Positions 34,369 to 43,904 are shown, numbered from the stretch's first letter. The stretch: 64,000 bases of DNA from UBA1801 sp035353395 (GCA_035353395.1 DAOPZL010000007.1:18927-82926), one strand, 5' to 3'. Numbers and translations: made by a program. Notes: generated by a model not told the origin, from the sequence alone.

Positions 34369-37233
34369 TCACTTCAGAGAGAAGAAGACCTTCGCGCCCC
34401 CGGCCTTGGCAGCCTCGCTCCCCTGCACTTCGAAGATGCGTCCCGCATCCACTTGCCCCCCCTGGAGCAGGAGCTCGATCGAGGCCTTGTTCCTGGCCTT
34501 CGCGAGCGACTGGAGCGCGCCGGGATCGATCTTGACGGTATCCAGGAGCCGCTGTTCGGCCTCGGCCAGGGGAGGGGGCTCGACCTTGACGCCCTGGGCG
34601 GGAGGGAAGGCGTTGTCGTAGGCGAGGCGCACCCACTGTTCCCGCTCCTGGGGCTCGACCACTTCCTCCTCGGGCGTGGCGGGCACCTTCACCTTCCGGG
34701 CGTTCCACTTGAGCTGGCGGAGGAGCCGGTCGAGGCCGCGCCGCTTGAGGGCCAGGACGTCCGCCGCGTCGGTGGCGCCCTCGAGTTCCAGGCGGAGTTC
34801 CGGACGCTCGGCGAGGGCCTTGACCAGGGTCTCCAGCTTCTTCTGCTCGGCCGGCGCGACGAGGCTCGCGGCGGGCGCGAAGCTGATGGAGCTGAGGTCC
34901 TCTCCGCCTCCGAACATCTTGGAGAGCAGGGTGAAGGGCGAGGTGATGATCTTCCCCAGGACGTTGAAGATCGCCTTCCAGACCATCTTCCCGTAGTGGA
35001 TGTCCGGATCGTCGAGGCTGCCGTCGATGGGCACGTCCAGCTCGATGACGCCCTTCCGGTCGCGGAGGATGGCCAGGCCGAGCTTCACGGGCAGGTGGGT
35101 CGCGTCGGGGCTGTCGACCTTGTCACCCAGGTACATCCTGTCCAGGCGGACCTTGTCCTCGATGTCGAGCTTCCGTTCCTTGATCTGCACGCGCGCGTCC
35201 AGGAACAGCTTGCCCTCCCGGGTCTTGTAGCCGAGGTACTTGCCGGTGTAGGGACTGAAGTCCGTCAGGTCGGCCCCCTCGATCTTGATGGAGACGTCGG
35301 TGTCCTTGTCGTGCCTGAGGGGCATGGCCCGGCCGCGGATGCTGAGGGGCGCCAGCCCCCCCGCCTTGCCCTTGAAGTCCACCTGCGTGGCGTCCTCGGC
35401 TTCCGTCGAGAGGCCCGTGTAGACGCCGTCCATCTCGCTCAGCAGCAGTGCGGCGTTGGGCTCCACCGAGCGGTCGATGAAGCTGAGCCGGCCCTTGGCG
35501 ATGCGCATCCGGGCGATCCGCACCGTCGGCTGGGAGCCCGGGGAGGGAGGCACGGCGGAAGCCACGGGCCCCTTGGCCTCGACCCGCAGGGCGCGCGCCA
35601 CGTTGCTGCCGCCGTCCTTCGCCATCACGAGGCGGCCCTCGGGCGCCGTCCATTCCACGCTCTTGAGGGCCAGCGACGGCCGCCGGGACTGGAAGTCCAC
35701 GCCCGAAAGGCCCAGGCGCGTCCAGCGCAGGAAGGGCTCGTTCCGGATGCTGTCCCGGGCCTCGAATCCGGAGATGTCCAGGTTCCCGAGGTAGCTGAAG
35801 CCATCGTCCTTGCGCCCGGTGAACGCGAACTTGAGCTGTCCGGCCAGCCCCAGCTTCCCGCGGCTGAGGCGGAGATTCGCGAAGGGGTCCGCGTAGGAGT
35901 CCAGGGCCGGAAGCTCCAGGTCCGCGAGTTTCAGGTCGAGGGCTCCCGTCGTCTTCCAGGGCGCAAGGGTGCCCTTGGCCTCCAGCGCGGCCTTTTCCCC
36001 GATGCGCAGGGAGAGTTCGAGCGGCGTGACCTGGCCGGGATCCAGGCTGAAGTCCTTGAGGGAGACGGCGATCTGGCCCAGGTCCAGCGCCACGGGGCGC
36101 GCGGGGACCAGGTCCTCCAGCCGGGCGGCGAAGCCCGCGAGCGAGATGTCCCGGATCCTCAGCCGGAGCGGCTTCGTGTCCTTCCGGGGCTGCGTTTCCG
36201 GCGGGGTGAAGAGCTTCTGGAGGTTCAGGCTGCCGTCGCGGGCCTGGCGGACGAGCAGGCGGCCGTCCTTCAGGGACACGGAGGCGATGTCGAGGCTGGA
36301 GTCCAGCAGGTCCGCCTCCACGCCCCCGACCTGGATCGAGGCGCACGTGACCTCGGGTTCCTTGCCGAGCTTCTGGGCGAGCGCCACGTCCCGCAACCCC
36401 AGGGATCCGTTCATGAGCCTGAGCGCGTGGCGCGCGCCGCTCCACTCGAAGTCGTAGGCCGCCTTCGCCCCGGCGATCCCCTCCCGGAGGTCGAATCCCA
36501 CCTGGCCCTGGTAGTAGGGGGCGTACTTGGCCAGCCGCAGCCCTCCCAGTTCCAGCTCGCCGGAGGACTTGAGGGGCTCCGTCGAGACGGTTCCGCGCCA
36601 CGCGAAGGTCTCGCCGGCCTCGGTGCTGCCCTTGATGGCGTAGGGACTCCGCGAATCCGGCTCCGTGCGGAAGTGGTCCAGCTCGAAGCCGATGGGGCCG
36701 ACGGTGGACTGGAAGGGCTCCGAGAGACTGCGGTCCAGGAAGTCGAGTCTCGCCCCGACCATGCGCAAGTGCCCGATGTAGAGGGCCATCGCTTCCTTCG
36801 GGGCGTCCGGGGAGGGCTGGCCGGCCAGCCGGTCGAGGATGTCGGAGAAGTTGAGGCGGCCCCCCTTCTCGACCACGACCCGGACGCTGGGCTGCTCGAG
36901 GTCGATCGTCCTGAACGCCAGGCGCTTCCGCAGGAGCGGCCACAGATCGACGTTGACGTAGAGCCGCTTCCAGGCCAGCAGGGGCTTGGCGTCGGTGTCC
37001 TTGATCCGGAATCCGTCGATCGTGACGGCCAGGGTGTAGGGATTGGTCCGGATCCGGTCGAGGCTCACTTCCCGGCCCAGCATCCCCCCCAGCCGTTTCG
37101 GGATCATGGATTCCAGGACGAGGGGCAGGACCAGGAAGCCGACCAGGGCATGGAAGGCCGCCAGGCAGGCGAGCATGATCGCAAGGCGCCGCTGGTGGCG
37201 GAGGATCGACCGGAAGAAGGTGGAGGCGCTCAT
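34369..37233 (-). CDS. DUF748 (AsmA-like) envelope protein
   Basis: This 954-residue protein has one N-terminal membrane helix (about 18-42) and a long periplasmic body rich in beta-strand. DUF748 features are visible: RLGGMLGREVSLDRIRTNPYTLAV near the start, and the later blocks KGRLSFIDRSVEPNA and FSPYTGKYLGYKTREGKL. The C terminus resembles OmpA-type peptidoglycan binding only weakly. DUF748 proteins belong to the AsmA/TamB-like clan that is thought to bridge lipids between membranes. It is a lone gene with a promoter region shared divergently with the gene at 37561. Confidence 0.88.
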   Translation of the reverse strand: MSASTFFRSILRHQRRLAIMLACLAAFHALVGFLVLPLVLESMIPKRLGGMLGREVSLDRIRTNPYTLAVTIDGFRIKDTDAKPLLAWKRLYVNVDLWPLLRKRLAFRTIDLEQPSVRVVVEKGGRLNFSDILDRLAGQPSPDAPKEAMALYIGHLRMVGARLDFLDRSLSEPFQSTVGPIGFELDHFRTEPDSRSPYAIKGSTEAGETFAWRGTVSTEPLKSSGELELGGLRLAKYAPYYQGQVGFDLREGIAGAKAAYDFEWSGARHALRLMNGSLGLRDVALAQKLGKEPEVTCASIQVGGVEADLLDSSLDIASVSLKDGRLLVRQARDGSLNLQKLFTPPETQPRKDTKPLRLRIRDISLAGFAARLEDLVPARPVALDLGQIAVSLKDFSLDPGQVTPLELSLRIGEKAALEAKGTLAPWKTTGALDLKLADLELPALDSYADPFANLRLSRGKLGLAGQLKFAFTGRKDDGFSYLGNLDISGFEARDSIRNEPFLRWTRLGLSGVDFQSRRPSLALKSVEWTAPEGRLVMAKDGGSNVARALRVEAKGPVASAVPPSPGSQPTVRIARMRIAKGRLSFIDRSVEPNAALLLSEMDGVYTGLSTEAEDATQVDFKGKAGGLAPLSIRGRAMPLRHDKDTDVSIKIEGADLTDFSPYTGKYLGYKTREGKLFLDARVQIKERKLDIEDKVRLDRMYLGDKVDSPDATHLPVKLGLAILRDRKGVIELDVPIDGSLDDPDIHYGKMVWKAIFNVLGKIITSPFTLLSKMFGGGEDLSSISFAPAASLVAPAEQKKLETLVKALAERPELRLELEGATDAADVLALKRRGLDRLLRQLKWNARKVKVPATPEEEVVEPQEREQWVRLAYDNAFPPAQGVKVEPPPLAEAEQRLLDTVKIDPGALQSLAKARNKASIELLLQGGQVDAGRIFEVQGSEAAKAGGAKVFFSLK

Positions 37234-37560
37234 GGGGATGAACCTACCACTCCCGTCCAGGAGGGGAATCCGGAAATTCGGGAGGGTTTCGGGCCAAATG
37301 GCCGATATTCCCTCTGGTCATGCGAAATCCGATAATTCCGCTCGGGAAGAATCGGTATTCCATGCGTCCGTGAAGTCACACTTAAATAGTGTTATAAAAT
37401 ATGTTACAATTGCATATACAAGATGAAATTTTTCCCTGGATGCCCCTGGAATGGCCCGCAGCCGTGAGATAGAATTCCCCTCATAACTGGTCCCGAGGCC
37501 ATGACTACCCAATTCCGGGTGTGTCGGTTATATCGGTTGACCCCAACCAAGGGAGTTCAA
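37234..37560 (+). promoter_or_regulatory. Divergent promoter region with AT-rich palindrome
   Basis: This gap has no gene. The segment around 37371-37430 is AT-rich. A candidate promoter on the plus strand is TTAAAT (37382-37387), 17 bases, TACAAT (37405-37410). An imperfect palindrome TGTTATAAAATATGTTACA (37390-37408) overlaps it, and GTGAAGTCAC (37370-37379) lies just upstream. These look like a regulator site for the gene at 37561. The ribosome site AAGGGAG precedes the ATG at 37561. Confidence 0.45.
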
Positions 37561-38886
37561 ATGTCCGAGCCTCGTCGTGTGGTCATCCTGGGAGCCGCTG
37601 GTCGCGACTTCCACAACTTCAACACCTACTACCGGGATAACGCCGACTTCAAGGTCGTGGCCTTCACCGCGACCCAGATCCCCGACATCGCCGGCCGCAA
37701 GTACCCCGCCGTGCTCGCCGGGAAACTCTACCCCCAGGGCATTCCCATCCTCGATGAAGCCGAGCTTCCGGAAATCATCAAGCGCGAAAAGATCGACGTG
37801 GCCGTCTTCGCCTACTCCGACACCAAGCACGAGACCGTCATGCACCTGGCGAGCCTCTGCAACGCCCTGGACGTGGACTTCGAGCTGCTCGGCGCCGCCA
37901 AGACCATGATCAAGTCCACCAAGCCCGTGATCGCCATCACCGCCGTCCGCACGGGCGCCGGCAAGAGCCAGACCACGCGCTACATCAGCCACATCCTGAA
38001 GGCCATGGGCAAGAAGGTCGTCGCCATCCGCCACCCGATGCCCTACGGCGACCTGGCCATCCAGGCTTGCCAGCGCTTCGCGGAGTACAGCGACCTCGAC
38101 AAGCACAAGTGCACCATCGAGGAGCGCGAGGAGTACGAGCCCCACATCGACAACGGCTTCATCATCTATTCCGGCGTCGACTACGAGCAGATCATCCGCA
38201 GCGCCGAGAAGGAAGCGGACGTCATCCTGTGGGACGGCGGCAACAACGACCTGCCCTTCTACGCCAGCGACCTGCACATCATCGTCGCCGACCCCCTCCG
38301 CGCCGGCCACGAGATGCTGTACCACCCCGGCGAGACCAACTTCCGCCGCGCCGACATCATCATCATCAACAAGTGCGACAGCGCCAAGGAAGCGGACATC
38401 CGGCTCATCGAGGAGAACGCCAAGAAGTACAACCCCAAGGCCCTGGTCATCCGCGCCAACAGCCCCGTGACCTGCGAGAAGCCCGAGATGGTCAAGGGCA
38501 AGAACGCGCTCGTCATCGAGGACGGCCCGACCCTCACCCACGGCTCCATGAGCATCGGCGCCGGCGTCGTCGCCGCGAAGAACTGCGGCGCGGCCAAGAT
38601 CGTGGACCCCACGCCCTACGCCGTGGCCTCCATCGCCGCCACCTACAAGAAGTACCCCAACGCCCAGGGCATCCTGCCCGCCATGGGCTACAGCGACCAG
38701 CAGATCAAGGACCTCGAGGCGACCATCGAGAAGACCCCCTGCGACGTCGTGGTTTCCGGCACCCCCATCGACATCACCCGCGTCCTCAAGGTGAACAAGC
38801 CGATGGTGCGCGCCGCCTACGAACTGGCCGAGATCAACAAGGGCCAGCTGGAAGCCGCCGTCAAGAAGCTGCTCGCCGGGAAGTAG
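37561..38886 (+). CDS. P-loop protein of the cyclic-2,3-diphosphoglycerate synthetase family
   Basis: This 441-residue protein has an N-terminal Rossmann-like start (RRVVILGAAGRDFHNFN), a P-loop TGAGKSQTT (131-139), and the segments VILWDGGNNDLPFY and PLRAGHE. The C-terminal part contains the blocks DGPTLTHGSM and DPTPYAV. This arrangement matches the cDPG synthetase/COG2403 predicted GTPases. In methanogens the enzyme makes cyclic 2,3-diphosphoglycerate, a thermoprotectant. Bacterial members are uncharacterised, so the reaction here is unknown. The ATG at 37561 has AAGGGAG; the frame is open to 37501, but that start has no site. It is a monocistronic unit closed by a terminator. Confidence 0.8.
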   Translation: MSEPRRVVILGAAGRDFHNFNTYYRDNADFKVVAFTATQIPDIAGRKYPAVLAGKLYPQGIPILDEAELPEIIKREKIDVAVFAYSDTKHETVMHLASLCNALDVDFELLGAAKTMIKSTKPVIAITAVRTGAGKSQTTRYISHILKAMGKKVVAIRHPMPYGDLAIQACQRFAEYSDLDKHKCTIEEREEYEPHIDNGFIIYSGVDYEQIIRSAEKEADVILWDGGNNDLPFYASDLHIIVADPLRAGHEMLYHPGETNFRRADIIIINKCDSAKEADIRLIEENAKKYNPKALVIRANSPVTCEKPEMVKGKNALVIEDGPTLTHGSMSIGAGVVAAKNCGAAKIVDPTPYAVASIAATYKKYPNAQGILPAMGYSDQQIKDLEATIEKTPCDVVVSGTPIDITRVLKVNKPMVRAAYELAEINKGQLEAAVKKLLAGK

Positions 38887-38919
38887 ACACGTCATACATC
38901 CTTGTGTGAAGTGGAGGGA

Positions 38920-38943
38920 ACGGGGCGCCGTGAGGCGCCCCGT
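38920..38943. terminator. Terminator between convergent genes
   Basis: A perfect 10-base-pair stem ACGGGGCGCC/GGCGCCCCGT with loop GTGA lies between the gene ending at 38886 and the convergent comF. No T-run follows on the plus strand. Confidence 0.65.
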
Positions 38944-38949
38944 CCGTCT

Positions 38950-39645
38950 TCAGGTGGCCCTGAAGAGGGCCAGGACCCGCACTCCGGCGGCGCCGCCTCC
39001 CAGGAGCGCCTGGGCGCACCGCAGCAGGGTGGTGCCGGTGGTCCAGACGTCGTCCACCAGCAGGACGACGCGCCCCTGCACGTCGGCACTCCGGCGGAGG
39101 GTGACCGCGCTCCGGGGAAGTCTCCGCCGGGCGCTGGCGGACTCCCCGGCCTGGCGCCTGGTCCGCCAGTCCTTGCGCAGGGTCCGTGCGAACGGAAGGG
39201 CGAGCCGCCCGGCCACTTGCTTCCCCCCGTCCTCGGCGAGGTCGAACCCCCGCGTCCATCGGCGCTGGGGCGCGGCGGGCACCGCCGTCACCAGGTCCGA
39301 GTCCGCGGCGAAGGCGGGCAGGGGAGCCGCGGCGGCCTTCGCCAGCAGGGCGCCCCTCCAGCCCCGCTCGCCGGCCTTGATCCCGGGCAGGAGCAGGGCG
39401 CCCAGGGGAGGCCGGCCCCCGTGGTAGTCCCAGAGCGCATCCCCGAAATCCCAGGCCGCGGGGGCCGGACATGCTTCGTCCGAGGGATGGGGCAGCGCGC
39501 AGCGGGGGCACCTCGGTTCCGGGAGGGGCCGCAGGCCCGACCAGCAGGCGGCGCACAGGCCCGCTTCGGCGCTCCCGCCCAGGGGATTCAGGCAGCCGCG
39601 GCAGAGGAGATGCGGCTCGGACAGACGCAGGAGGCGCTCGAACAT
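38950..39645 (-). CDS. comF: ComF family phosphoribosyltransferase-like protein
   Basis: This 231-residue protein has an N-terminal zinc-ribbon-like cysteine set (CRGCL, CAACW, CPRCA) and a type I phosphoribosyltransferase fold with the PRPP-binding motif VVLLVDDVWTTGTT. It also has the family segment GFDLAEDGGKQVA (normally GFNQxxxLA). ComF proteins take part in DNA uptake or single-strand DNA handling; the base substrate is unknown. A CGGAG site precedes the ATG. Length is normal. Confidence 0.9.
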   Translation of the reverse strand: MFERLLRLSEPHLLCRGCLNPLGGSAEAGLCAACWSGLRPLPEPRCPRCALPHPSDEACPAPAAWDFGDALWDYHGGRPPLGALLLPGIKAGERGWRGALLAKAAAAPLPAFAADSDLVTAVPAAPQRRWTRGFDLAEDGGKQVAGRLALPFARTLRKDWRTRRQAGESASARRRLPRSAVTLRRSADVQGRVVLLVDDVWTTGTTLLRCAQALLGGGAAGVRVLALFRAT

Positions 39646-39755
39646 GGGACTCCGGGGCTGGGATTGCGGACATCATCCCACGGGTTCCCGGGCACCCGCA
39701 CGCTTCGAAGGGATCCGGGGGCGTGTTTAGATGGATGGGAGCACAGGAAGGAACC

Positions 39756-41156
39756 ATGCCTCTGAAGACTCTCTGGAACGACCTGGCCCCGTCCCGGCGC
39801 TGCGACTGGATCGACCAGCTCCGCGGCTGGGCCGTGATCGTCATGATCGAAGTCCACTGCGTGAACGTCTGGCTTCCCCAGGGCGCGATCCCGGGCTGGC
39901 TGAACTACCTGAACGGCCTGGTGGCGCCGAGCTTCATCCTGTGCGCGGGCTACAGCCTCGCGCTCTCCACGTTCAGGCCGGACGGATCCATCCGGCCCTT
40001 CGCGCCCACCGCCCGGCGGCTGGCCTTCATCCTGGCCTGCGCCTACGCGCTGCACTTCCCGACCACCCTGGCCGACTGGACCGTGCTCAGCACGACCCAG
40101 AAGTTCCGGGAGATCTTCAAGATCGACGTCCTCCAGTGCATCGTCTTCTCGCTGCTGATCCTGCACGGGCTGGCGCGCTCGATCCGGCGGCCCCTGGCCT
40201 TCGCCGCGGCGGCGCTGTTCCTGGCCCTGGCGGCGGCCTGGGCGGCGCCGTCCCTGTGGCTGCCCGGGACGGCCGACGGCTGGTGGCTCCCCCTGCGGGG
40301 CCTCTTCAACGGCAATCCGGACCGGGGCGTCACGGCCCTCTTCCCGCTGTTCCCCTGGTTCTCGTTCGCCGCCTTCGGGTCCGTGCTGGGCGCGTTCTAC
40401 CGCAGGCAGCGCGTGCTGGCCGGGGACGGGGGCGCCCGCTGGAGCGAGGCTCGCTGGCTCACGCTCCTCGGAGCGGCAGGGGGCCTGCTGGTCCTCTGGG
40501 GAACCTGGCAGGCCGACCGATGGCTGCTGGATTTCCCGGCTTCCGAGGCGGTCCGGCTCCACAACACCACCCTGCCGAGCGTGGCCCAGCGCATCGGGAC
40601 CGTGTGCGCGGCCGGCGGCCTCCTGGGATGGATCAACCTGCTCCGCCAACCCTGGCCGGGGCCCAACGTCGTGGACGCGGCCAGCCGGGAGTCGCTGCTG
40701 GTCTACATGCTCCACCTGAACCTCATCTTCGGGGTCCTGCTCGCCGCCCCCATCCGGATGCAGACGGGATGGGAATGGCACGCGCTGGGCTGGACCGGAA
40801 CCCTCGCCCTGACGGCCGCCGTCATCGCCCTGAACCTCGCCTGCGCCGTCGCGTGGCAGCGGATCCGGCGGCGGGCGGAACTGGCCTGGAGGCTCCAGAA
40901 GCTCGGGCTGGCGCTCCTGGCGGTCTGGTTCCTGGCCGGGGGCTGGTGGTCCTACCGGAAATTCATGGCGAGTCCGGAACTGGCCCGGGAGCCCTACGCC
41001 TTCCTCAATCCCGCCCGGGCGCGGAAGGGGCTGCCCCCGACGCCGGACGGCCTGAGCCACGACCCGCTGGAGGTCGCCAGGGAGAAGGCCCGGCGCGGGC
41101 TGAGGACGAGCGCGGAGGAGAGGCGCCTGCTAGACTTGGACGGTGGCCGACCCTGA
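39756..41156 (+). CDS. DUF1624-type multi-pass membrane protein (acyltransferase-like)
   Basis: This 466-residue protein has about ten hydrophobic helices. It begins with RRCDWIDQLRGWAVIVMIEVHCVNVWL, the hallmark start of DUF1624/heparan-alpha-glucosaminide acetyltransferase-like proteins, which transfer acyl groups across membranes. The histidine in MIEVHC is in the usual active region. The ATG at 39756 has AGGAAGGA five bases upstream. The stop overlaps the GTG of the next gene by 14 bases. Substrate unknown. Confidence 0.75.
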   Translation: MPLKTLWNDLAPSRRCDWIDQLRGWAVIVMIEVHCVNVWLPQGAIPGWLNYLNGLVAPSFILCAGYSLALSTFRPDGSIRPFAPTARRLAFILACAYALHFPTTLADWTVLSTTQKFREIFKIDVLQCIVFSLLILHGLARSIRRPLAFAAAALFLALAAAWAAPSLWLPGTADGWWLPLRGLFNGNPDRGVTALFPLFPWFSFAAFGSVLGAFYRRQRVLAGDGGARWSEARWLTLLGAAGGLLVLWGTWQADRWLLDFPASEAVRLHNTTLPSVAQRIGTVCAAGGLLGWINLLRQPWPGPNVVDAASRESLLVYMLHLNLIFGVLLAAPIRMQTGWEWHALGWTGTLALTAAVIALNLACAVAWQRIRRRAELAWRLQKLGLALLAVWFLAGGWWSYRKFMASPELAREPYAFLNPARARKGLPPTPDGLSHDPLEVAREKARRGLRTSAEERRLLDLDGGRP

Positions 41157-42390
41157 CATAAGCTCCTTCCACCCCTGGCTCCTGACCGGCTTCGTGCTGG
41201 TGCTCGTCTACAGGGCCGCCATGGCGTCCCTGCTCGAGGCGTTCCATGCGCTGTCCTCCATCCAGCGCCGGCGGCTGCTCGAGGAGGAGGCCATCCAGGA
41301 TCCCCTGCTGGTGAGGCTGCTGGAACGGCCCCACGTCATGGGCCTGGGCATCACCCTGCTGAACCAGGTGCTGCTGGTGCTCCTGCTGAGCCTCCTGTGG
41401 CCCATGCAGGGGGCCGTGCCCGGCGGGATCTGGACCCTGGTCGCGCTCACGCTGGTCTACGTCTGGCTGATGGACCTGGCGCTCCCGACGTTCCTGGCCG
41501 CCGGGGAGCCTTCCCGGTGGGTCGTCTGGCTCTTCCCGCTCTATTCCCCCATCCACCGACTCCTGGCGCCGCTGGTGGCGCCCCTGGCGAGCTATACCGA
41601 CCGCCAGATGGAGAACCCGGAGCGGGACGCGGTGGACGAAGGGCCCTCCGATGACGCCGTCACCGCGCTCCTGGAGGAGGGGGAGGCGGAGGGCATCCTG
41701 GAGGAGGAGGACCGCGAGCTCATCCGCAACGTCGTCGGATTCGGCGATACGGTGGTGCGCGAAGTCATGACGCCCCGCACGGGCATCCAGGGACTGCCGG
41801 TGACGGCCGGGTTCGAGGAGGCGTGGAACGCCTTCCGCGCCAGCCGGCGTTCGCGCCTGCCGATCTACGAAGGCACCATCGACCACATCGTGGGTGTGCT
41901 CCTCCTCAAGGACCTCATGCAGCACCCCGCGACGGAACCCTTCGAACTCCTGCGCCTGGCGAAGCAGCCGCTCTTCGTGCCTGAGAGCAAGCACACGCTG
42001 GACCTGCTGAGGGAACTCCAGCTGGCCCGCACCAAGCTGGCCATCGCGGTGGACGAATTCGGGAGCGTGGCCGGCCTCGTGACCGTGGAGGACCTCCTGG
42101 AGGAGGTCTTCGGGGAGATCCGGGAAGGGCACGAGGCCGGGGAGGAGATCCACCTCCTGCCGGACGGCGACTACCTCGTCGCCGGAGGATCCCACGTGGA
42201 GGACCTGGCGGGGGAGCTGGGCGTGACCTGGGAACGGAGCGGCTTCGACACCGTGGCGGGCCTGCTGATGGCGCGCCTGGGCCGGGTGCCGAAACTGCAC
42301 GAGCGGGTGGACGTGGACGGCGTCCTCATGACCGTGCTGAAGATGGACGGGGCGAGGGTGGTGCAGATCCTGGTGAAGGCCAGGACGTAG
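41143..42390 (+). CDS. CorC/HlyC-type protein: DUF21 membrane domain, CBS pair and CorC_HlyC domain
   Basis: This 415-residue protein has a DUF21 membrane domain (about 10-150, four helices). A CBS pair follows (about 205-320, with REVMTPRTGIQGLP and RLPIYEGTIDHIVG, then IAVDEFGSVAGLVTVEDLLEEVFGEI). A C-terminal CorC_HlyC domain (about 335-412, with FDTVAGLLMARLGRVP) closes it. Family members are magnesium/cobalt efflux-related or CNNM-like. The GTG start overlaps the end of the DUF1624 gene. Its TAG stop directly abuts the stop of the convergent hybrid kinase. Confidence 0.9.
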   Translation: MADPDISSFHPWLLTGFVLVLVYRAAMASLLEAFHALSSIQRRRLLEEEAIQDPLLVRLLERPHVMGLGITLLNQVLLVLLLSLLWPMQGAVPGGIWTLVALTLVYVWLMDLALPTFLAAGEPSRWVVWLFPLYSPIHRLLAPLVAPLASYTDRQMENPERDAVDEGPSDDAVTALLEEGEAEGILEEEDRELIRNVVGFGDTVVREVMTPRTGIQGLPVTAGFEEAWNAFRASRRSRLPIYEGTIDHIVGVLLLKDLMQHPATEPFELLRLAKQPLFVPESKHTLDLLRELQLARTKLAIAVDEFGSVAGLVTVEDLLEEVFGEIREGHEAGEEIHLLPDGDYLVAGGSHVEDLAGELGVTWERSGFDTVAGLLMARLGRVPKLHERVDVDGVLMTVLKMDGARVVQILVKART

Positions 42391-43533
42391 CTACTCCCCT
42401 TTCCTCTCCGTCGGCAGCTCCATGGAGAAGGTGGCCCCCCGGCCGGGTTCGCTTTCCACCTTCACCCGCCCCCCGTGGAGTTCCACCATCTGTTTCACGA
42501 TGGAGAGCCCGATGCCGATGGAGATCTCGCCGCCGGTGGGCATGGCCGAGAGCTTCTGGTAGGGGCCGAACGCCGCGGCCACGTCCTCTTCCGTCAGGCC
42601 GGGACCGTGGTCCTTCACCTGGATGCATACGTGGCCGTCCGCCTCGTGCATCGAGACCTCCACCTCCCGGCCCAGGGGCGAGAACTTGATGGCGTTGTTC
42701 ACGAGGTTGTCCAGGGCCTCCCGGATCCTCATCTCGTCGACGTTCATGAAGACCGGGCCGACCGGCAGGAACTTCTGGAGGCTGATGCGCTTGGAGGCCG
42801 CATAGGCCTGGTTCTCCTCCACGACGAGCTTCGCGAGGCTGGCCAGGTCGAGCACCCGGCGGCGGAGCGTGAAGTGCTCGGCTTCGTAGACGGCCGTGTC
42901 CATGAGTCCCTGGACGATCCCGAGCATCCGGTGGATGGAGTCCCGGATCCGGCGGGCCACGTGCTTCTGGTCGGAGGCGGCCTCCGGTTCCGACTCCAGG
43001 AGCCTGTCCACGTGCAGCAGCACCGTGGACATGGGATTCTTGAGGTCGTGGGCAGCCACCGCCAGGAACCGGCTCTTGAGCTGGTTGAGGCGCCTGAGTT
43101 CCAGGTTGCTGGTCTCAAGCTGGAGCAGGTGCTCCCGTTCGCGGTCCTGCAGATGCTTGCGCCGGAGGCAGGAGGACAGCCGCGCCCGCAGGAGGGCGCG
43201 GTCGATGGGCTTCTGCAGGAAGTCGTCGGCGCCCAGGGCGATGCAGTCCAGGACGACCTTGTTCTCGTTGAAGGCCGAGAGCATGACGACGGGGATGTCC
43301 GCGAGCCCCTTTTCCTGCTTGAGGATGGCGAGGGTCCCGAGCCCGTCCAGGCCCGGCATCATGACGTCGAGCAGGATGGTGTCGCAGCCTCCCTTCCTGG
43401 CCTTCTCGAGGGCCTCGAACCCGTCCGCCGCCTCGTCGGTCGTGAGGCCTTCCTTCCGCAGGAGGCGGACCAGCGCTTCCCGGTTGCTTTCCAGGTCGTC
43501 GACGACGAGCACGTGGCCCTGGAGCGAAGTCAC
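42391..43533 (-). CDS. Receiver-histidine kinase hybrid
   Basis: This 380-residue protein has an N-terminal receiver (VVDD at 10-13, Asp56 in TILLDVMMPG, Lys108 in LQKPI), a helical linker, and a kinase core with His162 (VAAHDLKNP), N box DNLVNNAIKFS and GIGLSIV. It has the same receiver-then-kinase order as the protein at 13967, and no membrane segment. Its GTG start overlaps the stop of the single-receiver gene (GTGA), so the two are coupled. Input is probably phosphorylation of the receiver. Confidence 0.88.
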   Translation of the reverse strand: MTSLQGHVLVVDDLESNREALVRLLRKEGLTTDEAADGFEALEKARKGGCDTILLDVMMPGLDGLGTLAILKQEKGLADIPVVMLSAFNENKVVLDCIALGADDFLQKPIDRALLRARLSSCLRRKHLQDREREHLLQLETSNLELRRLNQLKSRFLAVAAHDLKNPMSTVLLHVDRLLESEPEAASDQKHVARRIRDSIHRMLGIVQGLMDTAVYEAEHFTLRRRVLDLASLAKLVVEENQAYAASKRISLQKFLPVGPVFMNVDEMRIREALDNLVNNAIKFSPLGREVEVSMHEADGHVCIQVKDHGPGLTEEDVAAAFGPYQKLSAMPTGGEISIGIGLSIVKQMVELHGGRVKVESEPGRGATFSMELPTERKGE

Positions 43534-43904
43534 GCCCGTCCCCCCCCCAGGCAGGATTCGATCTTGGCGAGCAGCCTCGGGAACTCGACGGGCTTGGTCT
43601 CGAAATCCGTGCAGCCCGCCTCGAAGGCCTTCTCCCGGTCGCTGGTCATGGCATGCGCGGTGAGCGCGATGATCGGGACCTTCACGCCCGCCTCGACGCC
43701 GCGCAGGCGGCGGGTGGCCTCGTACCCGTCGATCTTGGGCAGGCTGATGTCCATCAGCACCAGGTCGGGTCTTTCAGCGACCGCCCGGTCGACGGCGGCC
43801 TCGCCATCCTCGGCGAAGACGACCGTGTAGCCGCGCCTGCTCAGAAGCCGCGACATCACGTCCCGGTTCATCTCGTTGTCCTCGACCAGGAGTATCTTCG
43901 CCAT
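43530..43904 (-). CDS. Single-domain response regulator
   Basis: This 124-residue CheY-like protein has VEDNEMN, Asp52 in LVLMDISLPKIDG, ALTAH, and Lys in FETKPV. The DivK-like pattern (EDNEMNRDVMSRLLSRRGY) is typical of relay receivers. The ATG at 43904 has GGGAG upstream; longer frames upstream are just GC-rich open reading. It precedes, and is coupled with, the hybrid kinase gene. Confidence 0.9.
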   Translation of the reverse strand: MAKILLVEDNEMNRDVMSRLLSRRGYTVVFAEDGEAAVDRAVAERPDLVLMDISLPKIDGYEATRRLRGVEAGVKVPIIALTAHAMTSDREKAFEAGCTDFETKPVEFPRLLAKIESCLGGGRA

